Shown: piece by piece, positions 7,994 to 16,530 of the stretch
How positions within the stretch are numbered: the first letter of the stretch is position 1
Layout of the letters: each line of letters begins with the position of its first letter
Origin: Chryseobacterium viscerum
GTDB lineage: Bacteria > Bacteroidota > Bacteroidia > Flavobacteriales > Weeksellaceae
Length of the DNA: 64,000 nt
NCBI RefSeq assembly: GCF_025949665.1
Contig: NZ_JAPDFT010000001.1
Location: 2,666,001 to 2,730,000 of the forward strand
Direction: 5' to 3'
Translations under genes and position numbers: made by a program
Notes under the pieces: model-generated
Seen by the model: the letters and a program-made list of their open reading frames with translations, nothing else
Database searches by the model: none
What the model was told of the DNA's origin: nothing

Positions 7994-8422
7994 ATGTTCA
8001 GCAAACAAGAAGCACAGCAGTTAAAAAAGGAATTTTGGACAGCTTTTGGAAGATCATTTCCCAGAAAATGGATTCTTTATGATACCAAAATCAAGGATAT
8101 GGCATTTAAATTTTCTGCCGACAATAAAAAAACAGAAGTTTCTCTGGATATCGAAATGAAAGACGAAATTTTCCGAAATGCTTATTACGAAAAGATCTGG
8201 TCATTGGAAGATATTTTAAAAGATTTCACCGGAGATTTTCAAAAAGAAGAATACTTTACTCTTGATAACGGTAAGATTATCAGTAGAATATGGATAGAAA
8301 AACATGGTGTTTCTATTTTCAACAAAAATACATGGCAAGAAATTTTTGAGTTTTTTGTGGACAAAATGGATGGTTTCGAAAGGTTTTACTATGAATATGA
8401 GGATTTTATAAAGGATATATAG
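7994..8422 (+). CDS. DUF4268 domain-containing protein
   Basis: The 142-residue soluble protein is rich in acidic and aromatic residues. The segments KEFWTAFGRSFPRKWILYDT, IWSLEDILKDFTGDF and NKNTWQEIFEFFVDKM are characteristic of DUF4268 proteins, which occur alone or as C-terminal parts of nuclease-like proteins. No catalytic motif is visible in this stand-alone version. It is divergent from the Rrf2 gene and separately transcribed from the promoter at 7958-7989. Confidence 0.65.
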   Translation: MFSKQEAQQLKKEFWTAFGRSFPRKWILYDTKIKDMAFKFSADNKKTEVSLDIEMKDEIFRNAYYEKIWSLEDILKDFTGDFQKEEYFTLDNGKIISRIWIEKHGVSIFNKNTWQEIFEFFVDKMDGFERFYYEYEDFIKDI

Positions 8423-8478
8423 AATACTTACGAAATAAATACTGTTTTACGCTTCAAGCTTAGATAAAAAAGAAAACT

Positions 8479-8486
8479 TATCTTTG
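8479..8486 (+). promoter_or_regulatory. -7 element TATCTTTG
   Basis: A perfect TAnnTTTG match lies 46 bp before the ATG of the gene at 8533; no convincing -33 box was seen. Confidence 0.45.
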
Positions 8487-8532
8487 TAGCACCACTTAAA
8501 CTAATAGATGAAACTAAATAACATGATTAAAA

Positions 8533-9171
8533 ATGAGAAAAGTGTACAAAAACATTTTTGGAGAAATTATCTCCAAAAGTAAAGCTGTGAAGCTAAACGA
8601 ATATCATCTGTATTATTATGAGGAAGGTTCCGATTTCCTAAAAGAAATTGAATTCATCAATGAAGACAGTGTTTACAACATCAATTATTTTCTAAGTGAC
8701 GAAGAAGACGAAACGCAGGTAGTAGATTATCTTAAGGAAAAATCTGACTTTTTTGATATTGAAAAAAAAGAAACAGGCGATGGATTTATTATTTCCACCA
8801 ATAAACTCTATTCCTTATCCGTAGATGAGCTACCCTTAATTTCTAAAACCGTTTTCAAAGCGGACGATCCTGAAAACTTTATCTGTTCACAGGTCATCGA
8901 TAACGAAACTTATGAACCCCAGCTCGAAAGAACCGTGAAATGTTGGTATACACAGGACGAAAGCGGTGAAAAATATGCAGCTATAGAATGCAGCTACCAG
9001 GAAGACGGAAAACTGGAACTGGCTATAGATAAGACTCCTGATCCCGACCATGAAGAAAACTGGGTTCAATATGATTATGATACTTTTCAGGATCTTCAGG
9101 CACAGATACCTAGTGATATCAGCTATTATAAAACTGCTGCTTTGCTCCCAAAAGAAGCTTACCAGCAATAA
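8533..9171 (+). CDS. Hypothetical acidic cytoplasmic protein
   Basis: This is a 212-residue product that I do not recognise. It has no signal peptide or membrane segment and is strongly acidic (many Asp/Glu runs such as LSDEEDETQ and DPDHEENW). It has alternating hydrophobic strands and repeated aromatic residues (YHLYYYEEG). The gene has its own -7 box and ends before a terminator at 9324-9358, so it is monocistronic. Confidence 0.6.
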   Translation: MRKVYKNIFGEIISKSKAVKLNEYHLYYYEEGSDFLKEIEFINEDSVYNINYFLSDEEDETQVVDYLKEKSDFFDIEKKETGDGFIISTNKLYSLSVDELPLISKTVFKADDPENFICSQVIDNETYEPQLERTVKCWYTQDESGEKYAAIECSYQEDGKLELAIDKTPDPDHEENWVQYDYDTFQDLQAQIPSDISYYKTAALLPKEAYQQ

Positions 9172-9323
9172 TCTATGCTATTAAAAACTATAACCTTAAA
9201 TATTATTGAATATAGATGTGAACTCAACTTTTTATAACTGAAACCAGAATTTAGTGATCTTACAAATTATTTTGGAGATTGCTATCAGTATTTTACAAAT
9301 CGAATCTCAGAAAAAATAAAAAT

Positions 9324-9358
9324 AAAGACTGTTCCAGGATTGGGGCAGTCTCTTTTTT
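9324..9358 (+). terminator. Rho-independent terminator
   Basis: An AAGACTG / CAGTCTC stem is followed by a T run. It lies about 150 bp after the hypothetical gene at 8533-9171. Confidence 0.6.
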
Positions 9359-9414
9359 AAATACTTCTATTTGTAACAAAATAACCTTATCAAGTGTCTT
9401 ATTACTAAAAACAT

Positions 9415-10647
9415 ATGGGAAGGATTTTATTATTAATGGTAATTTCATGGATATTGATATCATGCCACTCTATGAAAGAAGTTCGTCATTCTAATCATGA
9501 TGTCAGAGATTCTGTGGATGCAGATATCAACAAAATATACCAGCAAGGCTTATTCAACGGGTTTGCAGTTTCTATTGTAAATAAAAAGTCTACATTATAC
9601 CAAAAGGGATTTGGTTTTTCAGATGTAGAAGCAAAAAAATTGTATACTGAAAATACGATACAGAATATTGCATCCGTTTCCAAAACATTTGTTGGAATTG
9701 CTCTTCTTAAAGCTCAGGAACTGGGAAAATTGAATCTAGATGATCCTGTTCAAAAATATGTTCCCTTTAAAATAACTAATCCTAATTTTCCTCAAACACC
9801 GATTACCATTCGTCAACTTGCAACTCATACTTCATCTATTCTGGACAATGAATTTTATTTATCTAAAAATTATTTCCTGAAATCTGATCAGAACCTGAAT
9901 AGTATAAAGCTCAATTTCGACGATGAGCAGATATTCAATCCTGCAGATTCAATAATTTCAATGTCTGTATTTTTAGAAAATGTACTGGCAGAAAACGGAA
10001 AATGGAATAAAAACAGTTTCTCCACCCACAAACCGGGATCAATCTATAAATATTCAAATGTAGGAACTGCTCTGGCTGCTTTTATTATTGAAAAAGCTAC
10101 CGAACAATCCTTTAATAGTTTCACAAAAGAATATATTCTGAAGCCTTTACAGATGAAAGATTCAGGCTGGTCATTTGAAGAAATAAAGTTCTCGAAATTT
10201 TCCAGGCTGTATGAAAACCCTAATACTCCTCTTCCCTATTATCAATCTGCAACGTATCCTGATGGTGGTTTTATTACAAATATCAACGATCTGAGTAAGT
10301 ATTTAACCGAACTCATCAAAGGTTACAATGGCAAAGGAACAATTCTGACTCAGAAAAACTATAAAGAATATTTTACTCCCCAGCTTACAGCTTCCAATTT
10401 TACGGAACGAAATGATAAAAATCCTTATAGCGAATCTTATAATACAGGAATCTTCATCGGCTTTGGTTATACAGGATATATTGGCCACACAGGAGGTGAT
10501 CCGGGAGTAATGTCTATGCTGTTTTTTGATCCTAAAAATAATCTGGGAAGGATTATGATCTTTAACACCAATTTCTCTGATAAGAAAGGGAATGATGCTT
10601 TTTATGGGATCTGGAATGTACTGGAGAAATATCAATTGAAACTATAA
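9415..10647 (+). CDS. Serine hydrolase, class C beta-lactamase fold lipoprotein
   Basis: The 410-residue protein begins with a lipoprotein signal (lipobox ILISC). The beta-lactamase/DD-peptidase motifs are in order: SVSK (SxxK nucleophile and base), YSN (YxN) and HTGG (the KTG-equivalent). This family (PF00144) includes esterases, D-aminopeptidases and penicillin-binding-like enzymes as well as AmpC. The full set of catalytic motifs suggests activity, but the substrate cannot be deduced. It is convergent with the gldG fragment downstream and ends in a strong hairpin. Confidence 0.8.
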   Translation: MGRILLLMVISWILISCHSMKEVRHSNHDVRDSVDADINKIYQQGLFNGFAVSIVNKKSTLYQKGFGFSDVEAKKLYTENTIQNIASVSKTFVGIALLKAQELGKLNLDDPVQKYVPFKITNPNFPQTPITIRQLATHTSSILDNEFYLSKNYFLKSDQNLNSIKLNFDDEQIFNPADSIISMSVFLENVLAENGKWNKNSFSTHKPGSIYKYSNVGTALAAFIIEKATEQSFNSFTKEYILKPLQMKDSGWSFEEIKFSKFSRLYENPNTPLPYYQSATYPDGGFITNINDLSKYLTELIKGYNGKGTILTQKNYKEYFTPQLTASNFTERNDKNPYSESYNTGIFIGFGYTGYIGHTGGDPGVMSMLFFDPKNNLGRIMIFNTNFSDKKGNDAFYGIWNVLEKYQLKL

Positions 10648-10656
10648 ACCAGATAT

Positions 10657-10692
10657 AAAAAAGTCCGGAAGATATTTTCTTCCGGACTTTTT
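10657..10692 (+). terminator. Rho-independent terminator
   Basis: A 12-bp stem AAGTCCGGAAGA / TCTTCCGGACTT with flanking A and T runs lies just after the serine hydrolase stop. It can work in both directions. Confidence 0.8.
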
Positions 10693-10697
10693 ATTTT

Positions 10698-10887
10698 TTA
10701 TCCAAATTTCTTTTTCCTCAGCCAGAAGAACAATCCTCCGATAAGACCGATAATCGCCAATGGAAGCAGTAAGCTCAGCCACTGCCATGTGGATTTCTCT
10801 TCGGTAATTCTTTGTCTGTCAAGAAGTCTTTCTTCAATGTCCTCTCTGAGCTCTATAAGATACTACTACTTATTCAACAGATCAAAT
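10698..10887 (-). pseudogene. Divergent 3' fragment of gldG
   Basis: Read on the minus strand, this encodes the last ~53 residues of GldG (ERLLDRQRITEEKSTWQW, then the final membrane segment and RKKKFG) and stops at the same codon. It matches 12871 onward at roughly 90% by eye over about 140 bp. Most differences are synonymous or conservative (VN to LS, V to A). Upstream of LIELR the frame runs into two stop codons and similarity fades. It is therefore a second gldG tail, from a related but not identical allele, and marks one edge of the insertion that carries the gene at 10977-12821. Confidence 0.8.
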
Positions 10888-10976
10888 AGAAAAATATAAT
10901 TACTTCTTTTCACTTATTAATTTTTAACATATTTATACAAGAATAAAACTTATATTAGTAAAAACTAAATTAACTA
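10888..10976. other. AT-rich leader of inserted gene
   Basis: This is very AT-rich sequence between the gldG fragment and the AlbA_2-RRM gene. I see no good TAnnTTTG box and no integrase or attachment-site repeat beyond the gldG homology itself. The promoter for the inserted gene must lie here or within the fragment. Confidence 0.4.
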
Positions 10977-12821
10977 ATGGATTTATTGAAACTTACAGAA
11001 AGAATTGAAATTGCAATTGAAATGGGTGAAAGTCATTTCAGAGAATTTAAAAGCGCATTTCAAGGTCCGGCAAATCAGAAAACACAAAGACCCATTAAAG
11101 ATGTTTGCCAAGACATATCTAAAACTCTAGTTGCATTTGCTAATGCAGATGGAGGAGAACTACTAGTAGGTGTTGAAGACGATGGTACTGTTACTGGATT
11201 AGAATATTCAGAAGATTTATTGAATGTTTTAATTAACTCTCCTAAATCATATGTACTTGATACCACTCCATTACCAACAATTAAATCGCAAATAATTAAT
11301 TATAATGGTAAAAAAATAGCATATTTTATTTTACCAAAGGGGACAGATTATGTTTATATAACATCTGATGGCAAATGCTTAAAAAGGAGGGATTTAGAAT
11401 CTATACCTATTTCTCCAGAATCTATTCAGATAGAACGTAATGAAAAGCAATCTAGAGAATATGATAGAGAATTTTTAGATGGTGCAGATATAAATGATTT
11501 AGATTCAACATTATTAAGTTTTGCTGCTAAAGAATTTTCAAAAACAATTTCTGCTGAGAAGTTTTTGCAACATCTAGATTTAGCTGAATTTGATGGAACT
11601 AAGTTAAGACTACGTAGAGCAGCACTGTTACTATTTTCAAAAAATCCACAAAAATGGCACCCAAGATTACAAGTTAGAGTAATAAAAGTAAAAGGAATAG
11701 AATTAAAAAGTGGTAAAGATTTTAATGTTTTAAAAGATGAGGAAATAAGTGATAATATATTGAGACTAGTTGAAGGAGCTTGGGATTTACTAAGGCCTTA
11801 TTTAACAGAGACTAAATTTTCAACTGATGCAATATTTAAATCACAAATTGTATATCCTGAATTAGCATGTCGTGAAGCATTAATAAATGCTATTGCTCAT
11901 AGAGATTATAGTATCGAAGGAAGAGGAATTGAAATTTTTGTTTTTGATGACAGACTTGATATTAAATCACCAGGTTTACTATTATCTTCAGTTAAAATAA
12001 AAGATATCCAAGAAAGGACAGGAATACATCAATCACGAAATACTTACGTAGCAAGAGTATTAAGAGAAATTGGATACATGAGAGAATTAGGCGAAGGATT
12101 TAGAAGAATTTTTGACTTAATGGAAAGTAACGATTTAGCTGCCCCTATTTTAGAATCAAAAGATAAATCTTTCTTAGTTACATTAAGTCAAAAACTTGTT
12201 TATACAAATGAGGAGAAAATTTGGTTGGAAAATTTTATTGATGTTGATTTAAGTAGAGAAGAAAGAACTATAGTTAGATTAGGAGCAAAAGGAGAGCTAA
12301 TATCTCCAAAACTAATTTGGGATAGTGTTGGAATCGTTGATACAGATGTTTACAGACAACTTTTAGAATCCCTAAAACAAAAAGGGATTCTTTCGAGTGA
12401 AGTTTCAAAAACACAAGCCTTAGCTATTGTACGTAAAACTAGAATAAAAGATAGAAAATCAATACCTAGATTTAAGATCTCAATACCAAATAATAACTTG
12501 GGAATATCATTTAATAAACTTCCTCAAAAACAAACAAAAACTGATCTAAGTTTATTTGATGATTCAGATTATGCAAAATTATTTATTAATAATATCCCTT
12601 TCCAAAGTACTGAAAAAGAATTAGAAACTTTATTTTCAAAATATGGTGAAGTTTCCTCAGTAAGCATCCCTAAAGGCTATAATTCCAATAAACCACGTGG
12701 TTTTGCTATAATAGAATTTGAAAAAAAAGAGGCCTTAGAAAAAGTTATGAGCGAGAAAACTAAAATATTTTTTAAAGGTAGAAAACTTAGTATTAAAGAA
12801 TATGAAGTAAGGAAAAGTTAA
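10977..12821 (+). CDS. AlbA_2 (Schlafen-like) - RecG-like GHKL - RRM fusion protein
   Basis: A 614-residue protein. Residues ~17-150 are an AlbA_2/Schlafen-type domain (ESHFREFKS, ANADGGELLVGVEDDG, then KRRDLESIPI). Residues ~200-390 match the RecG-like C-terminal GHKL region (REALINAIAHRDYS at ~299-312, GIEIFVFDDRLDI, RELGEGFRRI). A winged-helix-like stretch follows (~400-480). Residues ~533-610 form a full RRM with RNP2 (LFINNIP, from 535) and RNP1 (KPRGFAIIEF, from 572). AlbA_2-GHKL proteins are usually annotated as regulators or defence genes; an RRM tail is unusual and implies RNA contact. Base composition is visibly more AT-rich than its neighbours (14 G/C in 11461-11520). It lies between two gldG tails. 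Function is unknown; nucleic-acid sensing or antiphage activity is inference. Confidence 0.8.
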   Translation: MDLLKLTERIEIAIEMGESHFREFKSAFQGPANQKTQRPIKDVCQDISKTLVAFANADGGELLVGVEDDGTVTGLEYSEDLLNVLINSPKSYVLDTTPLPTIKSQIINYNGKKIAYFILPKGTDYVYITSDGKCLKRRDLESIPISPESIQIERNEKQSREYDREFLDGADINDLDSTLLSFAAKEFSKTISAEKFLQHLDLAEFDGTKLRLRRAALLLFSKNPQKWHPRLQVRVIKVKGIELKSGKDFNVLKDEEISDNILRLVEGAWDLLRPYLTETKFSTDAIFKSQIVYPELACREALINAIAHRDYSIEGRGIEIFVFDDRLDIKSPGLLLSSVKIKDIQERTGIHQSRNTYVARVLREIGYMRELGEGFRRIFDLMESNDLAAPILESKDKSFLVTLSQKLVYTNEEKIWLENFIDVDLSREERTIVRLGAKGELISPKLIWDSVGIVDTDVYRQLLESLKQKGILSSEVSKTQALAIVRKTRIKDRKSIPRFKISIPNNNLGISFNKLPQKQTKTDLSLFDDSDYAKLFINNIPFQSTEKELETLFSKYGEVSSVSIPKGYNSNKPRGFAIIEFEKKEALEKVMSEKTKIFFKGRKLSIKEYEVRKS

Positions 12822-12834
12822 CAATTGTACATAA

Positions 12835-12864
12835 AAAGAGAGAAGTACATCAACCTCTCTCTTT
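12835..12864 (+). terminator. Rho-independent terminator of inserted gene
   Basis: A 12-bp AAAGAGAGAAGT / ACCTCTCTCTTT stem (one mismatch) is followed by a T run. It lies between the convergent AlbA_2-RRM and gldG genes and can serve both. Confidence 0.7.
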
Positions 12865-12870
12865 ATTTTT

Positions 12871-14541
12871 TTATCCAAATTTCTTTTTCCTCAACCAGAA
12901 GAACAATCCTCCGATAAGGCCGATAATTACCAGCGGAAGCAGTAAATTCACCCACTGCCATGTAGATTTCTCTTCAGTAATTCGTTGTCTGTCAAGAAGT
13001 CTCTCTTCAATATTTCTGTTTCTCAGCTCCATCAAGTTGCTGTCATCCAACAAATAATCTAAAGCATTTCTAAGGAACTGCTCGTTTCCAAACTGCTCGT
13101 TCGTCAGCAGATCTACACCCAGTGGAAGCGGTTTTCCTTTGATCACTTTATTTCTTCCCACATCACCGTCTGCAATGACGATCATTTTGTTTTCAGGGCT
13201 TGAAGTTTTGAAACCAGGATACGATTTTCTTTCAATTCTGGATGCATAGGCAGAATTAAACTTTCCTTCCAATGCCACAGCAAAGATCTTTGGCGTACTT
13301 GGTTTTTCCATTTGTCCAAGACTGTCTACGCTTGCAATTTCTTTCAGGTCTACATAGTTCGGAACCTGTTTCAATAGAGTTCTTTCACTGGATTCAAAAA
13401 GAACCTTTGTTTTGATGTTTTTTCTTCCTCCTAAAGTATCAATAGAAGTCGGGAATTCAAATTTTACAGGGTTGATATTTTTTGTAACCGGATTATTATT
13501 TTCAGCAATTCCAAGCGGATAATAAGGCCAAGGTAAGCTTGTGTATTGTGGATTTCCACTCACCTCTCCCGTAACCAGTCTTAACAGGGCAAACTTTTTA
13601 ACGTCTTTTACCAAAGCAGGATTAATTCTCAAGCCATAATTGAAAAAGAAGTCTGTCATATTGATGTCTACCGGGAAGGGCATTACTTTTTTGGATCTTG
13701 TTAAGGTATCCATTTCAGCATTTACCGCATCAATCATCCAAAGGGTTTTTCCTCCGTTCATGATGTATTGGTCAAGAATTACTTTTTCGTTATCTGTAAA
13801 GGCTTTTCTTGGTTTTGCAATCACCAAAGCACTCATTTGCTTTAATAAAGGAATATCTTCCAATGAAAGCTCAGTCTGATTTTTAGGAATAATAGGTCCT
13901 GCATCATAATTTTCCATTGCAAGCTGCACAAATCCCTGGAATTCATCCGGGTTCAATTCATCATGATTGATCAGAATTCCGATTTTCTTTCTCTTTGCTG
14001 CTGCAATATTTTTAATGTTGGAAACAAGGTTATACTCCAATCCTTCAATAGATCTTGTCAGCTGCTGATCGGCATCAATTCCTGCTTGTTGAACTACTAA
14101 AGGTATAGAAGCTCCATCATTTCCATATTTGATAACAGCGTATGGGAAAAGCGTAATCTGTGAAATCTTTCCATCTTTTACATCCGGAAGGATAGACGGC
14201 TGCATTCCCATTGCCATCAGGGTGTCCTGGGACATTTTTGTTTTTATCGGATCGATAAATTTAAAATCGATCTTCGGATTAACTTTTCTGAATTCTTCCA
14301 GCATGAATTTCGTCTCGCTCTGAAGCTGTTTGAAACTTGCCGGAAAATCTCCTTCCAGATACACTTCAACAGTCAGAGGCTTTTTAACGGACTCCAGTAC
14401 TTTGATGGTGTTATCAGAAAGAGTATATCTTTTTTCTTTTGTTAAGTCTAATCTGATTCCTGAATACGTCAGGATAATTACTAAAGGAACAATTGCAAAT
14501 AAGAATATTCCCAGTGGAGATTTAGCATTGATCTTCTTCAT
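12871..14541 (-). CDS. gldG: Gliding motility ABC transporter accessory protein GldG
   Basis: The 556-residue protein has an N-terminal membrane segment (FLFAIVPLVIIL), a long extracytoplasmic ABC-type domain (SDNTIKVLESVKKPLTVEVY, IDFKFIDPI), and a C-terminal membrane anchor followed by RKKKFG. This matches GldG, which works with GldF and the ATPase GldA in the flavobacterial gliding ABC transporter. It starts 4 bp after gldF on the same strand. Its 3' end (about 170 bp) is duplicated with divergence at 10698-10887, so this intact copy may have had its tail replaced when the AlbA_2-RRM gene arrived. Confidence 0.9.
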   Translation of the reverse strand: MKKINAKSPLGIFLFAIVPLVIILTYSGIRLDLTKEKRYTLSDNTIKVLESVKKPLTVEVYLEGDFPASFKQLQSETKFMLEEFRKVNPKIDFKFIDPIKTKMSQDTLMAMGMQPSILPDVKDGKISQITLFPYAVIKYGNDGASIPLVVQQAGIDADQQLTRSIEGLEYNLVSNIKNIAAAKRKKIGILINHDELNPDEFQGFVQLAMENYDAGPIIPKNQTELSLEDIPLLKQMSALVIAKPRKAFTDNEKVILDQYIMNGGKTLWMIDAVNAEMDTLTRSKKVMPFPVDINMTDFFFNYGLRINPALVKDVKKFALLRLVTGEVSGNPQYTSLPWPYYPLGIAENNNPVTKNINPVKFEFPTSIDTLGGRKNIKTKVLFESSERTLLKQVPNYVDLKEIASVDSLGQMEKPSTPKIFAVALEGKFNSAYASRIERKSYPGFKTSSPENKMIVIADGDVGRNKVIKGKPLPLGVDLLTNEQFGNEQFLRNALDYLLDDSNLMELRNRNIEERLLDRQRITEEKSTWQWVNLLLPLVIIGLIGGLFFWLRKKKFG

Positions 14542-14545
14542 AATT

Positions 14546-15274
14546 CTACTTCTTTTTGTTTATAAAATGATTGGACAATACTAATGAAGCTCCTATAACA
14601 AGGACAAAATAAGCGATATCTTTAAAATCAATAAGGCCTCTTGTAAAACCTAAGAAATGCTGATAGAAACCTATATTCTGAAGGATAAAATCTGCTCCTC
14701 CCAACAGTTTATAACTCGCCAGCTGCTCGATTCCGAAATACATGATAAAGCACATGAAAACACCCAGCAGATAAGCCATAATCTGGTTCTGTGACAATGA
14801 AGAAGCCAAAATTCCCACCGCAGCAAATGCCGCAATTAAAATAATCAACCCAAGGTAACTCCCCAAGGTCATTCCAAGGTCTATATTTCCTGCAGGAACT
14901 CCAAGCACATATACTGTATAAAGGTAAATCAGTGAAGGAATAAGGCATAAAATTCCAACAATCCATACAGAAAGGAATTTTCCGGTCACCAGTTCTGAAA
15001 CTTTTAAGGGTTGTGAAAAAAGCCAGTTTAATGTTCCGGTCTGCTGTTCTTCCGCAAAAGTTTTCATAGAAAGGGCCGGAATAATAAACATCAGCAGCCA
15101 TGGAACCAATACGAAATAGCTCTGAAGCGAGGCCATTCCGATTTCAAAAATATTAGAATCGTTGTCGAAAAAGAACAGGAAAAGAGTGGCTATCAAGCTG
15201 AAAGCGGCAATGATTACCCATGCGCTCCAGTTTCCAAAGTAACTCCAAAGTTCTTTCTTTAAAATTGCAATCAT
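14546..15274 (-). CDS. gldF: Gliding motility ABC transporter permease GldF
   Basis: The 242-residue membrane protein has about six hydrophobic helices. It has the ABC-2 permease features of GldF: MIAILKKELWSYFGNWSAW at the start, MKTFAEEQQTGTLNWLFSQ in the first cytoplasmic loop, and LVLSNHFINKKK at the end. It forms the channel subunit of the GldA-GldF-GldG transporter needed for gliding in several flavobacteria. It is immediately upstream of gldG in an operon-like arrangement; gldA is not in the window. Confidence 0.9.
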   Translation of the reverse strand: MIAILKKELWSYFGNWSAWVIIAAFSLIATLFLFFFDNDSNIFEIGMASLQSYFVLVPWLLMFIIPALSMKTFAEEQQTGTLNWLFSQPLKVSELVTGKFLSVWIVGILCLIPSLIYLYTVYVLGVPAGNIDLGMTLGSYLGLIILIAAFAAVGILASSLSQNQIMAYLLGVFMCFIMYFGIEQLASYKLLGGADFILQNIGFYQHFLGFTRGLIDFKDIAYFVLVIGASLVLSNHFINKKK

Positions 15275-15333
15275 AGTTTTTTTGTAAGATGTAAAAAGAA
15301 GGCATATTCTCAGACATACGCCCTACTCCACAA

Positions 15334-15885
15334 TTATTTGTTTTTTTTATTTTTATTAACCAGTTTTACTGTCATCATGATCAGAAATACAAGAACGAAA
15401 AATCCTGCAATTAATTGCCACCAGTATTCGATCACCATCGATTTTAAAATAACGGTAAATACCACCAGAAACAGAATAAATGTAGCAATTTCATTGGCCT
15501 GTCTCAGTTTGATATTGGCAGTTGGCAGTGTATTTCCATTCAACGCCTTCAAATGAAGCACTTTTTTCCAGCACCAGTAATGGTAAATAGCAAGTCCGAT
15601 CAGGAAGGTAAGTTTTAAATGAAACCACGGCATTTTCATCAGCCCCGGATTTAAAAAGATCATGACCAATCCGCATACTGCCATGATTACCCCCGCAGGA
15701 ACGGTGATAATATTCCACAGTCTTCTGGCCATAAAGGTGTACTGCTCTCTCAGAATTCTCTTTTTCTCTTCAGAAAATTCATCAGTATCCTTATAGTAAA
15801 CGAAAATCCTCACGAGATAAAAAATTCCCGCAAAGTAGCTTACCATAAAAATAATGTGCAGCGCTTTGATTATTGTATAAAGCAT
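15334..15885 (-). CDS. hemJ: HemJ-like protoporphyrinogen oxidase / CopD family protein
   Basis: The 183-residue protein has four or five membrane helices. Family landmarks are ALHIIFMVSYFAGIFYLVR near the start (with the conserved His), FMARRLWNIITVPAG, WFHLKLTFLIGLAIYHYWC and LRQANEIATFIL. These match HemJ, the haem-dependent oxidase that converts protoporphyrinogen IX to protoporphyrin IX in many bacteria lacking HemG/HemY; the broader family name is CopD-like/UPF0093. Length is usual for the family. It starts 2 bp after the small membrane protein gene upstream. The gene symbol is given as probable. Confidence 0.75.
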   Translation of the reverse strand: MLYTIIKALHIIFMVSYFAGIFYLVRIFVYYKDTDEFSEEKKRILREQYTFMARRLWNIITVPAGVIMAVCGLVMIFLNPGLMKMPWFHLKLTFLIGLAIYHYWCWKKVLHLKALNGNTLPTANIKLRQANEIATFILFLVVFTVILKSMVIEYWWQLIAGFFVLVFLIMMTVKLVNKNKKNK

Positions 15886-15887
15886 TT

Positions 15888-16358
15888 TTAATAAATAAAT
15901 TTATTGATAGAAATAATTTTACAATCCTGGTCTAAATTCTTCAATACATCAAAAAAAATCTTTTTCATATTCTTTGAATTATTATAATACGAATATCCCA
16001 TAAAAGTGGCTAGCCCCAGACAGACAAATATAATTCCGTACGTAGTTCCAGAATTTTCATCTGTATAAAAAGGAATAAAAATCCCCAAAAGAAAAACAAG
16101 AATAAGTACATCAAAATATTTAACTCCTATAGATACTTCAAGAATTTCTTCATTATTTTTTCCTGAAACAAATTTTCCTATAAAAGACAAGTATTCATTT
16201 CCCATTACTTTTACTTCAAATCCGTTACCAGTTACTTCTCCTTTAAATTTCTTGCCATTATAATCAGGGAAGCTTTTAAATATACTCTCTTCAATTTTAT
16301 ATAGCACAGATTTCTTTGGCTTCGAAAATAGAACTTGATATTTGGACTTTAAAAACAT
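15888..16358 (-). CDS. Hypothetical two-helix membrane protein
   Basis: Starting at MFLKSKYQVLF the product is 156 residues. An upstream ATG at 16499 would run through the kbl terminator and add a low-complexity stretch, so it is rejected. The protein has a soluble N-terminal half (PKKSVLYKIEESIFKSFPDY) and two adjacent membrane helices (YFDVLILVFLLGIFIPF and GIIFVCLGLATFMGYSYY), then a short charged tail. It is AT-rich. No family is recognised. The 2-bp gap to the HemJ-like gene suggests co-transcription. Confidence 0.55.
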   Translation of the reverse strand: MFLKSKYQVLFSKPKKSVLYKIEESIFKSFPDYNGKKFKGEVTGNGFEVKVMGNEYLSFIGKFVSGKNNEEILEVSIGVKYFDVLILVFLLGIFIPFYTDENSGTTYGIIFVCLGLATFMGYSYYNNSKNMKKIFFDVLKNLDQDCKIISINKFIY

Positions 16359-16461
16359 CTCAATTTTAATCAGGCACAAAGATAAGCTTATTATATAATT
16401 GTTAAAAATAAATTTATTTTGATCAGGAAAATATAAGTAAAATGGGTTTCTATAAAAAATA

Positions 16462-16497
16462 GTTCGGCTCGGGGCAGCAAAGCTGCCCGAGCCGAAC
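16462..16497 (-). terminator. Rho-independent terminator of kbl
   Basis: A very strong stem with GTTCGGCTCGGGGCAGC on one arm and one bulged G is followed on the minus strand by a T-rich run. It lies 33 bp after the kbl stop. Confidence 0.85.
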
Positions 16498-16530
16498 ATT
16501 ATATTTTCATTGTTGTAACCAATTCAACAA

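Noticed and set aside
9370..9390. TGTAACAAAA-like sequence similar to the sulfur-cluster element
   Set aside because: Only the left half matches (TGTAAC then AAAA); the right half reads TAACCT, and the gene (serine hydrolase) is unrelated.
10888..10976. Possible attachment site or integrase remnant
   Set aside because: No integrase fragment, tRNA end or short perfect direct repeat beyond the gldG tail similarity could be found.
16359..16499. N-terminal extension of the hypothetical membrane protein
   Set aside because: It would translate the kbl terminator hairpin and lacks a ribosome binding site; the internal ATG at 16358 is more natural.
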